From positions 1 through 46,610 of the forward strand of contig JAHWGJ010000012.1 of NCBI GenBank assembly GCA_020054475.1: DNA of 46,610 bases, given 5' to 3'. Shown piece after piece: positions 7,412 through 18,421 of this stretch. The number at the start of each line of letters is the position of its first letter. Position 1 is the stretch's first letter. The notes under the pieces were generated by a model. It was not told the DNA's origin, ran no database searches, and saw only the letters and a program-made list of their open reading frames with translations. Source of the stretch: Thermoplasmata archaeon (lineage in GTDB: Archaea; Thermoplasmatota; E2; DHVEG-1). Both the position numbers and the translations under genes were made by a program.

Positions 7412-7455
7412 GTCATCATTCTGGCCTCTCGAGCCGTATACTAAGGTTCAAATCC
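7412..7455 (+). other. Right attachment site: tRNA-Glu(CTC)-like fragment
   Basis: The stretch reads GTCATCATTC, then GGCCTCTCGAGCC, then ACTAAGGTTCAAATCC. This matches the D-arm 3' side, anticodon arm (loop CTCTCGA, anticodon CTC for Glu) and T-loop of a typical archaeal tRNA-Glu. The anticodon stem keeps four of five pairs. The T-stem and acceptor are absent to the right, where methyltransferase coding sequence begins. It is not a functional tRNA gene. It pairs logically with the 3'-end fragment at 5335-5355. Confidence 0.55.
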
Positions 7456-7990
7456 ACCGTCCGACTTGCTTCTTAAAATCTCGATATTTTTCTCCAAATT
7501 CCTCTTCAAGGATGACCTCTTCTCTCTTGATGAAGACAAACCTGAATATAAGGTATACAACAATTAGAAAAAAGGCAGTAACAATACTACTCCATACAAT
7601 GACCAGCCCCAACATCATCAGGAGGCATCCAAGGTAGATGGGATTCCTAGTAAATCTATATGGTCCAACCAAAACTAGATCCGAAGGTCTCTGCATGGGT
7701 TCTCGATCTTTAAAGCTAATTCTGCCAATCCAAAGGAGAGTATAATTCGCCCAAATGATCAAAAACATTCCAACTGGAATGAACAGAATCCCGACATAAT
7801 TGTAAGGTTGGGGAATTACGTTTGGTGGAAATGTGAAGATGTCTTCCATGTTCTGCGCAGAAATGTCGAAGATATTGATTAGTAAAATTAGGATGTATGA
7901 TAATATGGTTGCGACTATCGTTATCCACAACAATTGCACGATTATCATGGTGCGAGGGTACTTTTTCTTCATCTTCTCAAAATCAACCAT
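7448..7990 (-). CDS. Isoprenylcysteine carboxyl methyltransferase-like membrane methyltransferase
   Basis: The protein has 180 residues and several membrane helices (starting ILIVQLLWITIVATILSYIL-like, then GILFIPVGMFLIIW). The family signature is clear: GPYRFTRNPIYLGCLLMMLG, which binds SAM, and KREEVILEEEFGEKYRDFKK near the C terminus. Relatives methylate prenylated or lipid substrates at the membrane; bacterial and archaeal versions often have unknown substrates. ATG at 7990 is preferred over the TTG one codon upstream. Its stop codon lies within the 10-bp core at the right end of the integrated element, so the last codons or 3' flank may have been altered by the insertion; the ending KKQVGRWI still looks natural for the family. 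Confidence 0.78.
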   Translation of the reverse strand: MVDFEKMKKKYPRTMIIVQLLWITIVATILSYILILLINIFDISAQNMEDIFTFPPNVIPQPYNYVGILFIPVGMFLIIWANYTLLWIGRISFKDREPMQRPSDLVLVGPYRFTRNPIYLGCLLMMLGLVIVWSSIVTAFFLIVVYLIFRFVFIKREEVILEEEFGEKYRDFKKQVGRWI

Positions 7991-8106
7991 CAAAATATTA
8001 CATATTCAATTGGTTATAATAGTTTCATTATGTTTCTTCAAATGATCTAACATAATTGATCTTGAAATAGAATTGCACTCCTATCACAACATTTTTTCAT
8101 CATTTG

Positions 8107-8172
8107 TAGCATTATTACTTGGTGATTATGATGTAGACTTACATCATATTTTGATGCCTCCTGAGAGACAAA
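8107..8172. repeat. Composite repeat: family E copy 3, hairpin, family G copy D
   Basis: The E element (TAGCATTATTACTTGG then TGATTATGATGT) covers 8107-8134. Its end starts a perfect hairpin, TATGATGTA, loop GACT, TACATCATA (8126-8147). The G core (TTTTGATG, then CCTCCTGAGAGACAAA) follows at 8149-8172. It lies between two minus-strand genes, 28 bases past the stop of the beta-propeller gene. This is the only place where full E and G copies are joined, and it suggests they are two parts of one element. Confidence 0.65.
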
Positions 8173-8199
8173 AAGAAAAAGAGAAGAGGGAATAACTTA

Positions 8200-11133
8200 T
8201 TATCCATCGCAGATATAAACACAATTCAAGAAATGATCTTTCAATGTTAAACTTTGAATGCTATCATCACAAATCTCAATATTTGCATTAAAGAAAAGCC
8301 TTGATCCCATGAAACCTATCAAAACATAACCATAAACTACCTCATTTGTTTCACAATGAGCGAACGTTCCAATTGCTAAAATATGCTTTTCAGCTAATAT
8401 CTTATCTTCATCATTTTCAGTTGTGGCAGCATTATTTTTAGGCATTGTAACAGTGAGAGGATCAGACCATTCAGATTCTTCACCATATACATCTTTTGCC
8501 TTCACTTTTATCTCATAATCATTATCTTCATTCCAGATATGAGGTGTTGAGATTGTTACTCCACTATCATAGGGTCCTAGCCATCCGCTTGTTTCGCTTC
8601 CCCAATCCCATTTATAATAGACTTGATCACTATCAGGATCAGTTGTTGAAGTTTGATAATTATATTCATCACCAGTTTTACCAGTGGTTTCTCCCGATGG
8701 TTTTGATGGTTTATTTGGCGGATTGTTCTCTATTGGGTCTTCATGATTCTTTATTGTAAACCAATCACTACTGTCATGTCTTATGAGGCTATTACTATCA
8801 ACTGCTTCAATAAGAAGTTTATATTCACCATCTGGAAGTGTTGTTGTATCCCAATTATGCTCACCGTCATTTTCAAGAATACCATTGATTCTATGCCATA
8901 TTCCAGTATCATAATAGAATAAATGTATGGGTAGGTTATCTTCATCCTCTGAATCCTCTGCAAACCATTCAACTGTTATTGTATCTTTTAGAATTTCGCC
9001 TCCAGTTGGATAGATAAGTTGAACAATTGGTGGGCTTCCATATCCTATTGTTGCATATGTTGTATCTGTACCCGTTTTCCCGCGATTATCAGTTACATTA
9101 AGTATAATAACATAATCACCTAAATCATCATAGAAATGGGTTGGATTGATTCCAATGCCTGTGTTTCCATCACCAAAACTCCATTCATAGGAAATTATGG
9201 TTCCATCAGGATCATAGCTGCCTGAACCATCAAAAGTAATTGTTTTTAAAGGTTTTTCATGATATGGTCCATCTGCATCAGCAATTGGTCGTTCATTTTC
9301 GATTACTGTAACAGTTAAACTACCTGACCACCCACTTTCATAACCATGTTCATCACGAGCTTGAGATCTCACATAATATGTTCCATTAAGATTCCATGAG
9401 TGAGACATGCCCCCAGGGTTACCTGAATCAACCAGACTTGTCCAACCTGAAATGATTCCATCATCCCAGTCAAAACGATACTGCACACTGTCATTATCAG
9501 GATCGATTGCAGATGAAATATATAAGGCAGATTCGCCTTCTTTTAGACTTGTCAGACCAGAAGGAATAGATGGAGTTAATGGTGGGCTTAAAATATTTAC
9601 TGTAAATCCGCTAGACCAGTTACTTAGAAGACTATTTTCATCACGAGCTTGAGCTTTGACTACATATATGCCGCCAATTGTCCAAAAATTCTGTAATGAA
9701 CCTATATGACCTGATGAATCTAAACTAGTCCAATCACTATAATCATGAGTTCCATTTGCACCCCAATCAAAACGGTACTGTACCTGATCACTATCTGGAT
9801 CAATGCTAGAGGTATTATATGTGCCGGATTCCCCAACACCTAAAACAGGTGGACCATCAGGAGTATCTGGATTGTTTGGAAATTTGTTTTCACTCCCGAT
9901 AATTGCTGTGCCATAATCAGAATTACCGGCATCTTCGTATACTATTATGAATTTGTCAGCGCTAAGATTAGCAACCGATATTGAGGATGTAGTATCTTGG
10001 TTGAATACATATTCTTCGCTGCTGTACGTGATGGTCTGACCTGAGTAATAATCTAATCGTTCGAAGAACATCGCTGTTCCATAATTAGAATTAGCAACAT
10101 CTTCATATGCAATAACGAATTCGGTTTGGGATAGTGCTGAAGCTGAAATATGACCTGTTGTATCTGGGTTAAACACAAACTGTATCTCGGGTGTGAACCA
10201 AACGCCGTTCTCTAATCTAGATATATATCCTTTACCTTGACCAGAGTCAGTAGTATGACTATATGTTATTAAGAATTCGGATGGGCCAAGTGTTGTAACA
10301 GAAACATTATCGATTATACCCCCTTCAAAATAAATAGGATGATCCGTGTAAACGTAGTTGTCATGTTCATCACCATAAGCCATACAATTTTCTCCCCAAA
10401 AATTATCATATACAACCGTGAATTGATCATCCAAAAGAGCTGTAACTGATACATAATTAATACCAGCAGAGGCTTCTTCTAAACGTTCTTCATTGCCATA
10501 TGTGATAGTATTACCTGATACCTCACCACTTCTTACTAATCCACCATACATAGATAATGGAGCGCCATATGCTACTACAAATGTAGTTGATGTAAGAGAT
10601 GCGACTGAGATTGGCGTGGTGTACAAAATATTAAACACATAACCCGAGCCATATGATATAGTATTACCTGAGACATCACCTATTACAGCTGTACCATTAC
10701 CAAAATTACTACTATCATTAAAAGCAACTACGAATTTGGTTGATGTAAGAGCAGCAACTGAAATATCATTAGTTTCAGCAGAATTAAATACATACTCTGA
10801 ACCATAGGTTATGGCATCTCCTGATACATCACCAATTATAGCTGTACCATAACCTGAATTACTTTCATCTCCATAGACAACTATAAATTTGGTTGAGGAT
10901 AGAGATGCTACTGAAACATTATTGGTAATAGCAGAATTAAAAACATATTCCGAACCAAAAGCAAGACCAGTACCTAAAGTAAATTGTGTTTGAGCAACAC
11001 CATTCAAGTAACTATTACTATCAGCAGATGATAAAAAAGTTTCAATATCTTCTATTTCATTAGCTGGAGATACAATGATACAGGACGTCAGCAAAGAGAT
11101 AAAAATTAGAATTCCAAATACTTTATTTTTAAT
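8200..11133 (-). CDS. Large secreted protein: seven-repeat beta-propeller plus PKD/Ig-like domains, apparent ATT start
   Basis: Read from ATT at 11133 the protein has 977 residues. It begins with a signal peptide, KNKVFGILIFISLLTSC then IIVSPANE; LTSC also fits a lipobox. ATT sits 6 bases after AGGGGGA. The nearest conventional start, TTG at 11094, would cut into the signal peptide. About residues 65-425 hold seven repeats of 45-55 residues built on ISVASLTSTKFVVAYxD followed by GxGTAIIG, which suggests a seven-bladed propeller. Next come several PKD/Ig-like domains (DPDSDQVQYRFDWG, SYDPDGTIISYEWSFGDG, DPDSDQVYYKWDWG). A C-terminal domain of about 75 residues has four Cys. It is probably surface-displayed, for adhesion or polymer binding; no catalytic motif is seen. 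E repeats flank the gene. Confidence 0.72.
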   Translation of the reverse strand: MKNKVFGILIFISLLTSCIIVSPANEIEDIETFLSSADSNSYLNGVAQTQFTLGTGLAFGSEYVFNSAITNNVSVASLSSTKFIVVYGDESNSGYGTAIIGDVSGDAITYGSEYVFNSAETNDISVAALTSTKFVVAFNDSSNFGNGTAVIGDVSGNTISYGSGYVFNILYTTPISVASLTSTTFVVAYGAPLSMYGGLVRSGEVSGNTITYGNEERLEEASAGINYVSVTALLDDQFTVVYDNFWGENCMAYGDEHDNYVYTDHPIYFEGGIIDNVSVTTLGPSEFLITYSHTTDSGQGKGYISRLENGVWFTPEIQFVFNPDTTGHISASALSQTEFVIAYEDVANSNYGTAMFFERLDYYSGQTITYSSEEYVFNQDTTSSISVANLSADKFIIVYEDAGNSDYGTAIIGSENKFPNNPDTPDGPPVLGVGESGTYNTSSIDPDSDQVQYRFDWGANGTHDYSDWTSLDSSGHIGSLQNFWTIGGIYVVKAQARDENSLLSNWSSGFTVNILSPPLTPSIPSGLTSLKEGESALYISSAIDPDNDSVQYRFDWDDGIISGWTSLVDSGNPGGMSHSWNLNGTYYVRSQARDEHGYESGWSGSLTVTVIENERPIADADGPYHEKPLKTITFDGSGSYDPDGTIISYEWSFGDGNTGIGINPTHFYDDLGDYVIILNVTDNRGKTGTDTTYATIGYGSPPIVQLIYPTGGEILKDTITVEWFAEDSEDEDNLPIHLFYYDTGIWHRINGILENDGEHNWDTTTLPDGEYKLLIEAVDSNSLIRHDSSDWFTIKNHEDPIENNPPNKPSKPSGETTGKTGDEYNYQTSTTDPDSDQVYYKWDWGSETSGWLGPYDSGVTISTPHIWNEDNDYEIKVKAKDVYGEESEWSDPLTVTMPKNNAATTENDEDKILAEKHILAIGTFAHCETNEVVYGYVLIGFMGSRLFFNANIEICDDSIQSLTLKDHFLNCVYICDG

Positions 11134-11231
11134 GTATATTCCCCCTAAATTATATATTTATCAATAATTATAATGATAAAATGATTTAAAAGATTAACGC
11201 ACTTTAACCAAACATATGTTTGCAACATTTG

Positions 11232-11259
11232 TAGCATTATTACTTGGTGAATATGATAT
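11232..11259. repeat. Dispersed repeat family E, copy 4
   Basis: TAGCATTATTACTTGG then TGAATATGATAT, preceded by ACATTTG as in copies 3 and 5. It is 99 bases upstream of the apparent start of the beta-propeller gene on the minus strand and 11 bases past the end of the gene at 11270. Between it and the start lies TAATCTTTTAAAT, which also occurs upstream of the hydrolase gene at 1450-2688. Confidence 0.65.
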
Positions 11260-11269
11260 TGTAGATTAC

Positions 11270-11542
11270 TTATTTTTTATTTTCAGATTCTATACCATAC
11301 AAATGCTTAGCAGCCACTATATGTATATGGGGGGCTAAACCAATTATACCGAAAAAAACTGCAAGTAGGAACCAAGACATTGAATCCAATCCAAGAGTAA
11401 TGTTAAATAATCCAGCAATAACTCCCGATATAGCAAACAAAAAACCAAATAATTCACAAATGTTACACCACATTCCACAGATTCTAATCTCTTTCTTAAC
11501 TTCCTCACGATTCTTAAAAGGTTTCTCAGAAATATTCATCAC
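11270..11542 (-). CDS. Small two-helix membrane protein, function unknown
   Basis: The 90-residue protein has a charged N terminus (FKNREEVKKEIRICGMWCN) and two predicted membrane helices (about 30-50, LFGFLFAISGVIAGLFN, and 55-72, SWFLLAVFFGIIGLAPH). Three Cys lie close together at the first helix (CGMWCNIC), and a His pair follows the second (HIHIVAAKH), so metal or haem binding is conceivable but unproven. I recognise no family. On the minus strand the promoter looks clear: the E repeat at 11611 is followed by ATTATATAAG, and AGGTGTGATAA precedes the start region. Two adjacent ATG codons are possible starts. Confidence 0.6.
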   Translation of the reverse strand: MMNISEKPFKNREEVKKEIRICGMWCNICELFGFLFAISGVIAGLFNITLGLDSMSWFLLAVFFGIIGLAPHIHIVAAKHLYGIESENKK

Positions 11543-11610
11543 TTCCTTTTTTCCATTTTATCACACCTGATTATTATCAACAAAAGACATCTTATATAAT
11601 TTCACATTTG

Positions 11611-11638
11611 TAGAATTATTGCTTGGTGAATATAATAA
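11611..11638. repeat. Dispersed repeat family E, copy 5
   Basis: TAGAATTATTGCTTGG then TGAATATAATAA, preceded by CACATTTG. It lies 69 bases upstream of the small membrane protein start on the minus strand, and on that strand it is followed by a TATA-like ATTATATAAG after about 10 bases. Confidence 0.6.
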
Positions 11639-11754
11639 TAAATAATATAAATAACTATACTAACCCTAGTTAAATTATTAACAAAGTTACTTCTTATTAA
11701 ATCTGATAAGTTCTCTATTACTAGTTTATAATTTACCTTAATTTGATATTCGAT

Positions 11755-12009
11755 TTAATCTGAAAACGTAGTTGTTTTCACTTTTTTGCTAATAGAAGAG
11801 ATGTAAACTTTGATATCTTCATCTGTTATTTTATCATACGGTTTTTTTAGTTGCCTTGAAAATACTTTAATTGTTTCAGTTTTATTAAAACATGTATTCT
11901 CTGCAAGTCCTTTTAATGAATTATCTCTATAATATTTATGTAGAACTTCAATTTGTTCTGGTAATAATCCTTTAAATCTAGCTTCCGCTGAACAATCATT
12001 ATGTTCCAT
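11755..12009 (-). CDS. Truncated recombinase: core-binding domain only
   Basis: The 84-residue protein resembles the N-terminal SAM-like domain of tyrosine recombinases. It has LLPEQIEVLHKYYRDNSLKG, then TIKVFSRQLKKPYDKITDED and IKVYISSI, similar in pattern to residues 20-115 of the integrase at 5409 (FNEITRKDIEEIVIWI). It stops at the point where the catalytic domain would begin (KTTTFSD), and no catalytic-domain remnant is seen downstream on the minus strand. It could be the worn end of an old integrase gene or a small protein made from that domain. The family match is by pattern only. Confidence 0.5.
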   Translation of the reverse strand: MEHNDCSAEARFKGLLPEQIEVLHKYYRDNSLKGLAENTCFNKTETIKVFSRQLKKPYDKITDEDIKVYISSISKKVKTTTFSD

Positions 12010-12151
12010 AATAAAAACCCCAATAAAATCACATTTAAACTATTATAAATTATTGACTTTTTCTTCTGTAACTTTACTTAAATTTAGGTATTACTTTCGG
12101 GAATATAATCGTTTCGGTAATATAAAAATAAGTATTTCATTCGAGGATTAC

Positions 12152-12164
12152 TTTAATATATAAG
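12152..12164 (+). promoter_or_regulatory. TATA box of the FKBP gene, implying a leaderless message
   Basis: TTTAATATATAAG is centred about 26 bases before the ATG at 12184, and no ribosome site precedes that ATG. The distance fits transcription starting at or next to the start codon. Confidence 0.5.
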
Positions 12165-12183
12165 AATTTCATTCAAAGCTGCC

Positions 12184-13323
12184 ATGCAAAGTGAGAAATT
12201 AGCAATAATAGCATTGGTGATAATTATAGCAGGAGCTTTATCAGTATATCTTGTTTCATCAAATTCTGATTATATATATGAAAATCTTTTTGGAAAACCA
12301 GATATAGGACATTCAAATGATATAATTGAATATGGTGATAATGTTGATTTGCATTATATAGGCAGGTATGCTTCAAATAATTCAATATTTGATTCATCTT
12401 ATAATGATACTACAACAATGACAGGTGGATCTCCATTGAAGGTATTTGTAACTTTAAACAATAGTGAAATATCATCAATGAGTGGATATACTAATGTGAT
12501 AGAAGGATTTGCCGAAGGATTAATTGATTTAAAAGAGAATGAAAGCAAAATAATTGGTCCGATTTTACCTGAAAAAGCTTATGGTATTAAACCTGTTGTT
12601 GGAGATAATTTAGATTTGACTGATTTAATTGGTGTAACTCAGATTTATGAGATTGTAAATATTATAGAAAATGCTGAAATGCCTGAAGAACTAATTCCAT
12701 ATTTTGGAATGGATAATACTAATATTTATGTTCTTAAAGAAGATTGGCATTTTATTGGTGAAGTACTTGATATAACTTCGATTTATCTTTCTTGGGGAAA
12801 TTCATCTGTTGTAACAAAAATTAATGATACAAAATTATGGATGTATACTACTCCAACTAATGAAGTTGGGGAATATTTTACTTGGAGATATTTAGATATA
12901 ATTTCTGGTTCAGAAATAACATTTCCTGAGAGTACAAGTATTATAACTGACATGGATAAGAATTCAATTATTGTATCTAACGAACCAGAATTAAATTCAA
13001 TAATCAATGTTTCATATGGTGGTTTCTATTTTATGGATTATGTTATTCAAAATATTACAGAAGATACAATAAATGCATCATTTTCTGACCCTTCAACTGG
13101 CGATGTTCAATATATGAATTTTGAAAAACAACAGTTAATAATGAGAAATGAAACGCAAAATATAACAATGGATATACCAGAAGAATATCTTGAAATTATA
13201 TTACAACAGTTAAGAATGTCTTTAGATAACTTTGATTTAAGTTTAGATAAACTGGCTGGAGAATCCTTGATATTTGAAGTTGAAATAATAAAAATCTATA
13301 AAAATTCTCAAGAAGAAAGCTGA
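12184..13323 (+). CDS. Membrane-anchored FKBP-type peptidyl-prolyl isomerase
   Basis: The 379-residue protein starts with a membrane anchor (about 5-26, LAIIALVIIIAGALSVYLV), placing the rest outside the membrane. An FKBP domain follows at about 52-160: VDLHYIGRYASNNSIFDSSY and TNVIEGFAEGLIDLKENESK are the family signatures, with the SlyD-like inserted flap between them (about 95-145). The remaining 200 residues form a second domain also seen in long archaeal FKBPs. It probably assists folding of exported proteins by proline isomerisation. The stop overlaps by 16 bases the end of the convergent RecJ-like gene. Confidence 0.8.
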   Translation: MQSEKLAIIALVIIIAGALSVYLVSSNSDYIYENLFGKPDIGHSNDIIEYGDNVDLHYIGRYASNNSIFDSSYNDTTTMTGGSPLKVFVTLNNSEISSMSGYTNVIEGFAEGLIDLKENESKIIGPILPEKAYGIKPVVGDNLDLTDLIGVTQIYEIVNIIENAEMPEELIPYFGMDNTNIYVLKEDWHFIGEVLDITSIYLSWGNSSVVTKINDTKLWMYTTPTNEVGEYFTWRYLDIISGSEITFPESTSIITDMDKNSIIVSNEPELNSIINVSYGGFYFMDYVIQNITEDTINASFSDPSTGDVQYMNFEKQQLIMRNETQNITMDIPEEYLEIILQQLRMSLDNFDLSLDKLAGESLIFEVEIIKIYKNSQEES

Positions 13324-14681
13324 GTTTTTATTCTTTTTTCAAGAAGTTGCAAAAACTCTTCTTCTTTTCCCTTTGGTATTGTTGCACCAGCCGCAATATT
13401 ATGACCGCCACCAATTCCATTTAAATCTTTTGCAGCTTGATTCATTGCAATTGACAAATTCAATCCTTTTTCAACGAGTTCTTGTGTGCCACGAGCTGAT
13501 GCTTTAACATCACCATCCTCTTTAAATGAAAAACCAATTAATGGTAAATCATTACTTACTTCAAATGAATTTAGTAGCATATTTGTAACAATACCTATAA
13601 TAGTATCACGTATACCGGATTTGGCATGATAGAATTGCAAAAATTCACGTCTTTCAATTCCTTCTTCTTTTGCAAATTGTAATCCCTCAACAAGATTTTT
13701 TCGATGGCCTCTCAAAAGATTTTGAGCATCATTTAACCATTTATTTCTATCACCTAAACATACATTTAATCCAACCATGTATTGTCCATATCTTGCTGTA
13801 GAATTTAGTAATGTTGCATATTCTTTTGCGTCATGAAGCTCTGTGCCTTCCTTCTCATTTTTCAATATATATACTTCACTAATAATTCTTTTAGTTATTT
13901 TATGGCCAAATCCTTTTGTAAGTAATAATTCAGCAATATTTGATATGATTTTTCGTCTTTCATTCTTACTTAGATGAACCCAGCATCTCGATTTATCTCC
14001 ATCTTTAATTTTTATATTTAATTTTTTCAAAAAAGATATACATGCTGATTCACGACCTGTTAATCCAGGTATTATTGGATTATTTGCGAATTGTAATAAT
14101 TTATAAACAGGTCGGGTTTCTCTACCAAAATAGCTTATATCCTTTTTTATAACAATTTGGTTAGATTTTTTACCATCTTTTAATATATCTTGATTTAGAC
14201 CGATCAACTTACAATTTTTTTTATCTTGAAGATCCCCACATGCGCCAATAATCGCTAGGGATGATAAATCAATATTTTTTTTATCAATAGATTTTGAAAC
14301 AAGATAAGTTGCACCAGCTCCACTTAATTCAAAACTACCATCAAATCCAAATAAATGAGGATTGAAGTGATAAGAATGATCTGCATCTTGATTGCATGAA
14401 TGATGATCTGTTATTATTTTGTTTTTTATAATTGAATTTGAAGAAATACTACTTCCTAAATCTGTAAACCATATTAGTTTATGATTTTCATTTTTTAATT
14501 TTTCTTGTATATTATTATCAAGTTGTTTTACGAATTCTATTGAATATGGTTTTCCTAATCTTTTTAATGTTAATGCTGCTATTGCACCAGCAGTAATTCC
14601 ATCTGCATCGATATGAGTAACAACATGAATCTTTTCTGAATTATGTATGATTTCAGCTAATTTACTCGCCCTATTTATCAA
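13308..14681 (-). CDS. recJ: RecJ-like DHH-family phosphoesterase/exonuclease
   Basis: The 457-residue protein has DHH-family motifs in order: HIDADGITAGA (about 19-29), IITDHHSCNQD (about 88-98), IIGACGDLQDKK (about 143-154) and the C-terminal DHHA1 signature GGGHNIAAGATIPKG near residue 425. In archaea this family includes the RecJ homologues that act with the replisome (GAN with GINS) or degrade single-stranded DNA or RNA using manganese. Which of these applies cannot be told from sequence alone. The start is TTG at 14681 with GGTG seven bases upstream; no ATG is available in frame before the first motif. Confidence 0.82.
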   Translation of the reverse strand: MINRASKLAEIIHNSEKIHVVTHIDADGITAGAIAALTLKRLGKPYSIEFVKQLDNNIQEKLKNENHKLIWFTDLGSSISSNSIIKNKIITDHHSCNQDADHSYHFNPHLFGFDGSFELSGAGATYLVSKSIDKKNIDLSSLAIIGACGDLQDKKNCKLIGLNQDILKDGKKSNQIVIKKDISYFGRETRPVYKLLQFANNPIIPGLTGRESACISFLKKLNIKIKDGDKSRCWVHLSKNERRKIISNIAELLLTKGFGHKITKRIISEVYILKNEKEGTELHDAKEYATLLNSTARYGQYMVGLNVCLGDRNKWLNDAQNLLRGHRKNLVEGLQFAKEEGIERREFLQFYHAKSGIRDTIIGIVTNMLLNSFEVSNDLPLIGFSFKEDGDVKASARGTQELVEKGLNLSIAMNQAAKDLNGIGGGHNIAAGATIPKGKEEEFLQLLEKRIKTQLSS

Positions 14682-14738
14682 GGAAGTGCACCAGTATTTG
14701 TAATTAAAAATACTTCTAAATAGTTTTTCTTTTTTTAA

Positions 14739-18260
<3,522 letters not shown>

Positions 18261-18298
18261 TTATTTTGCAAATTTTATCTAATAATTATTTTTATTTA

Positions 18299-18306
18299 AT
18301 ATAAAT
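18299..18306 (-). promoter_or_regulatory. Likely TATA box of the pyruvate:ferredoxin oxidoreductase gene
   Basis: On the minus strand TTTATATT lies about 55-60 bases before the ATG at 18245, leaving room for a leader of about 30 bases with the GGTGA ribosome site. Confidence 0.4.
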
Positions 18307-18421
18307 GTGTTAGAGTTGATGATGGTTAGGTGGTATAATAGTTACATAAATAAATATTTGGTTTAGTAAATTTATTATTTATTGAAATATATTTATTAAT
18401 AAAAAATAAAGATTTAATTAA

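Larger units (their letters stand above)
5335..7455 (+). mobile_element. 2.1-kb integrated element with tyrosine recombinase and tRNA-Glu-derived ends
   Basis: The element is bounded by direct repeats GTTCGAATCC (5335-5344) and GTTCAAATCC (7446-7455). The left end continues as a tRNA 3' end (T-stem, acceptor strand and A73, to 5355). The right end is preceded by a tRNA-Glu(CTC)-like anticodon arm (7412-7445). Joined in a circle, the ends would rebuild most of a tRNA-Glu 3' two-thirds, as in the attP of tRNA-targeting archaeal elements. The inside holds an integrase, a 60-residue protein and a likely ribbon-helix-helix protein. The right core overlaps the stop codon of the methyltransferase gene at 7448, so insertion seems to have occurred at a protein-gene site sharing only the 10-bp T-loop core. 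The boundaries are inferred from these sequences. Confidence 0.6.

Noticed and set aside
7412-7455. A working tRNA-Glu gene
   Set aside because: The acceptor stem, D-arm 5' side and T-stem are missing; only the anticodon arm, variable loop and T-loop remain.
8107-8172. C/D-box guide RNA in the composite repeat
   Set aside because: ATGATGT and CTGA resemble C and D boxes, but the other copies lack one or the other, and no paired C'/D' boxes with guide spacing are present.
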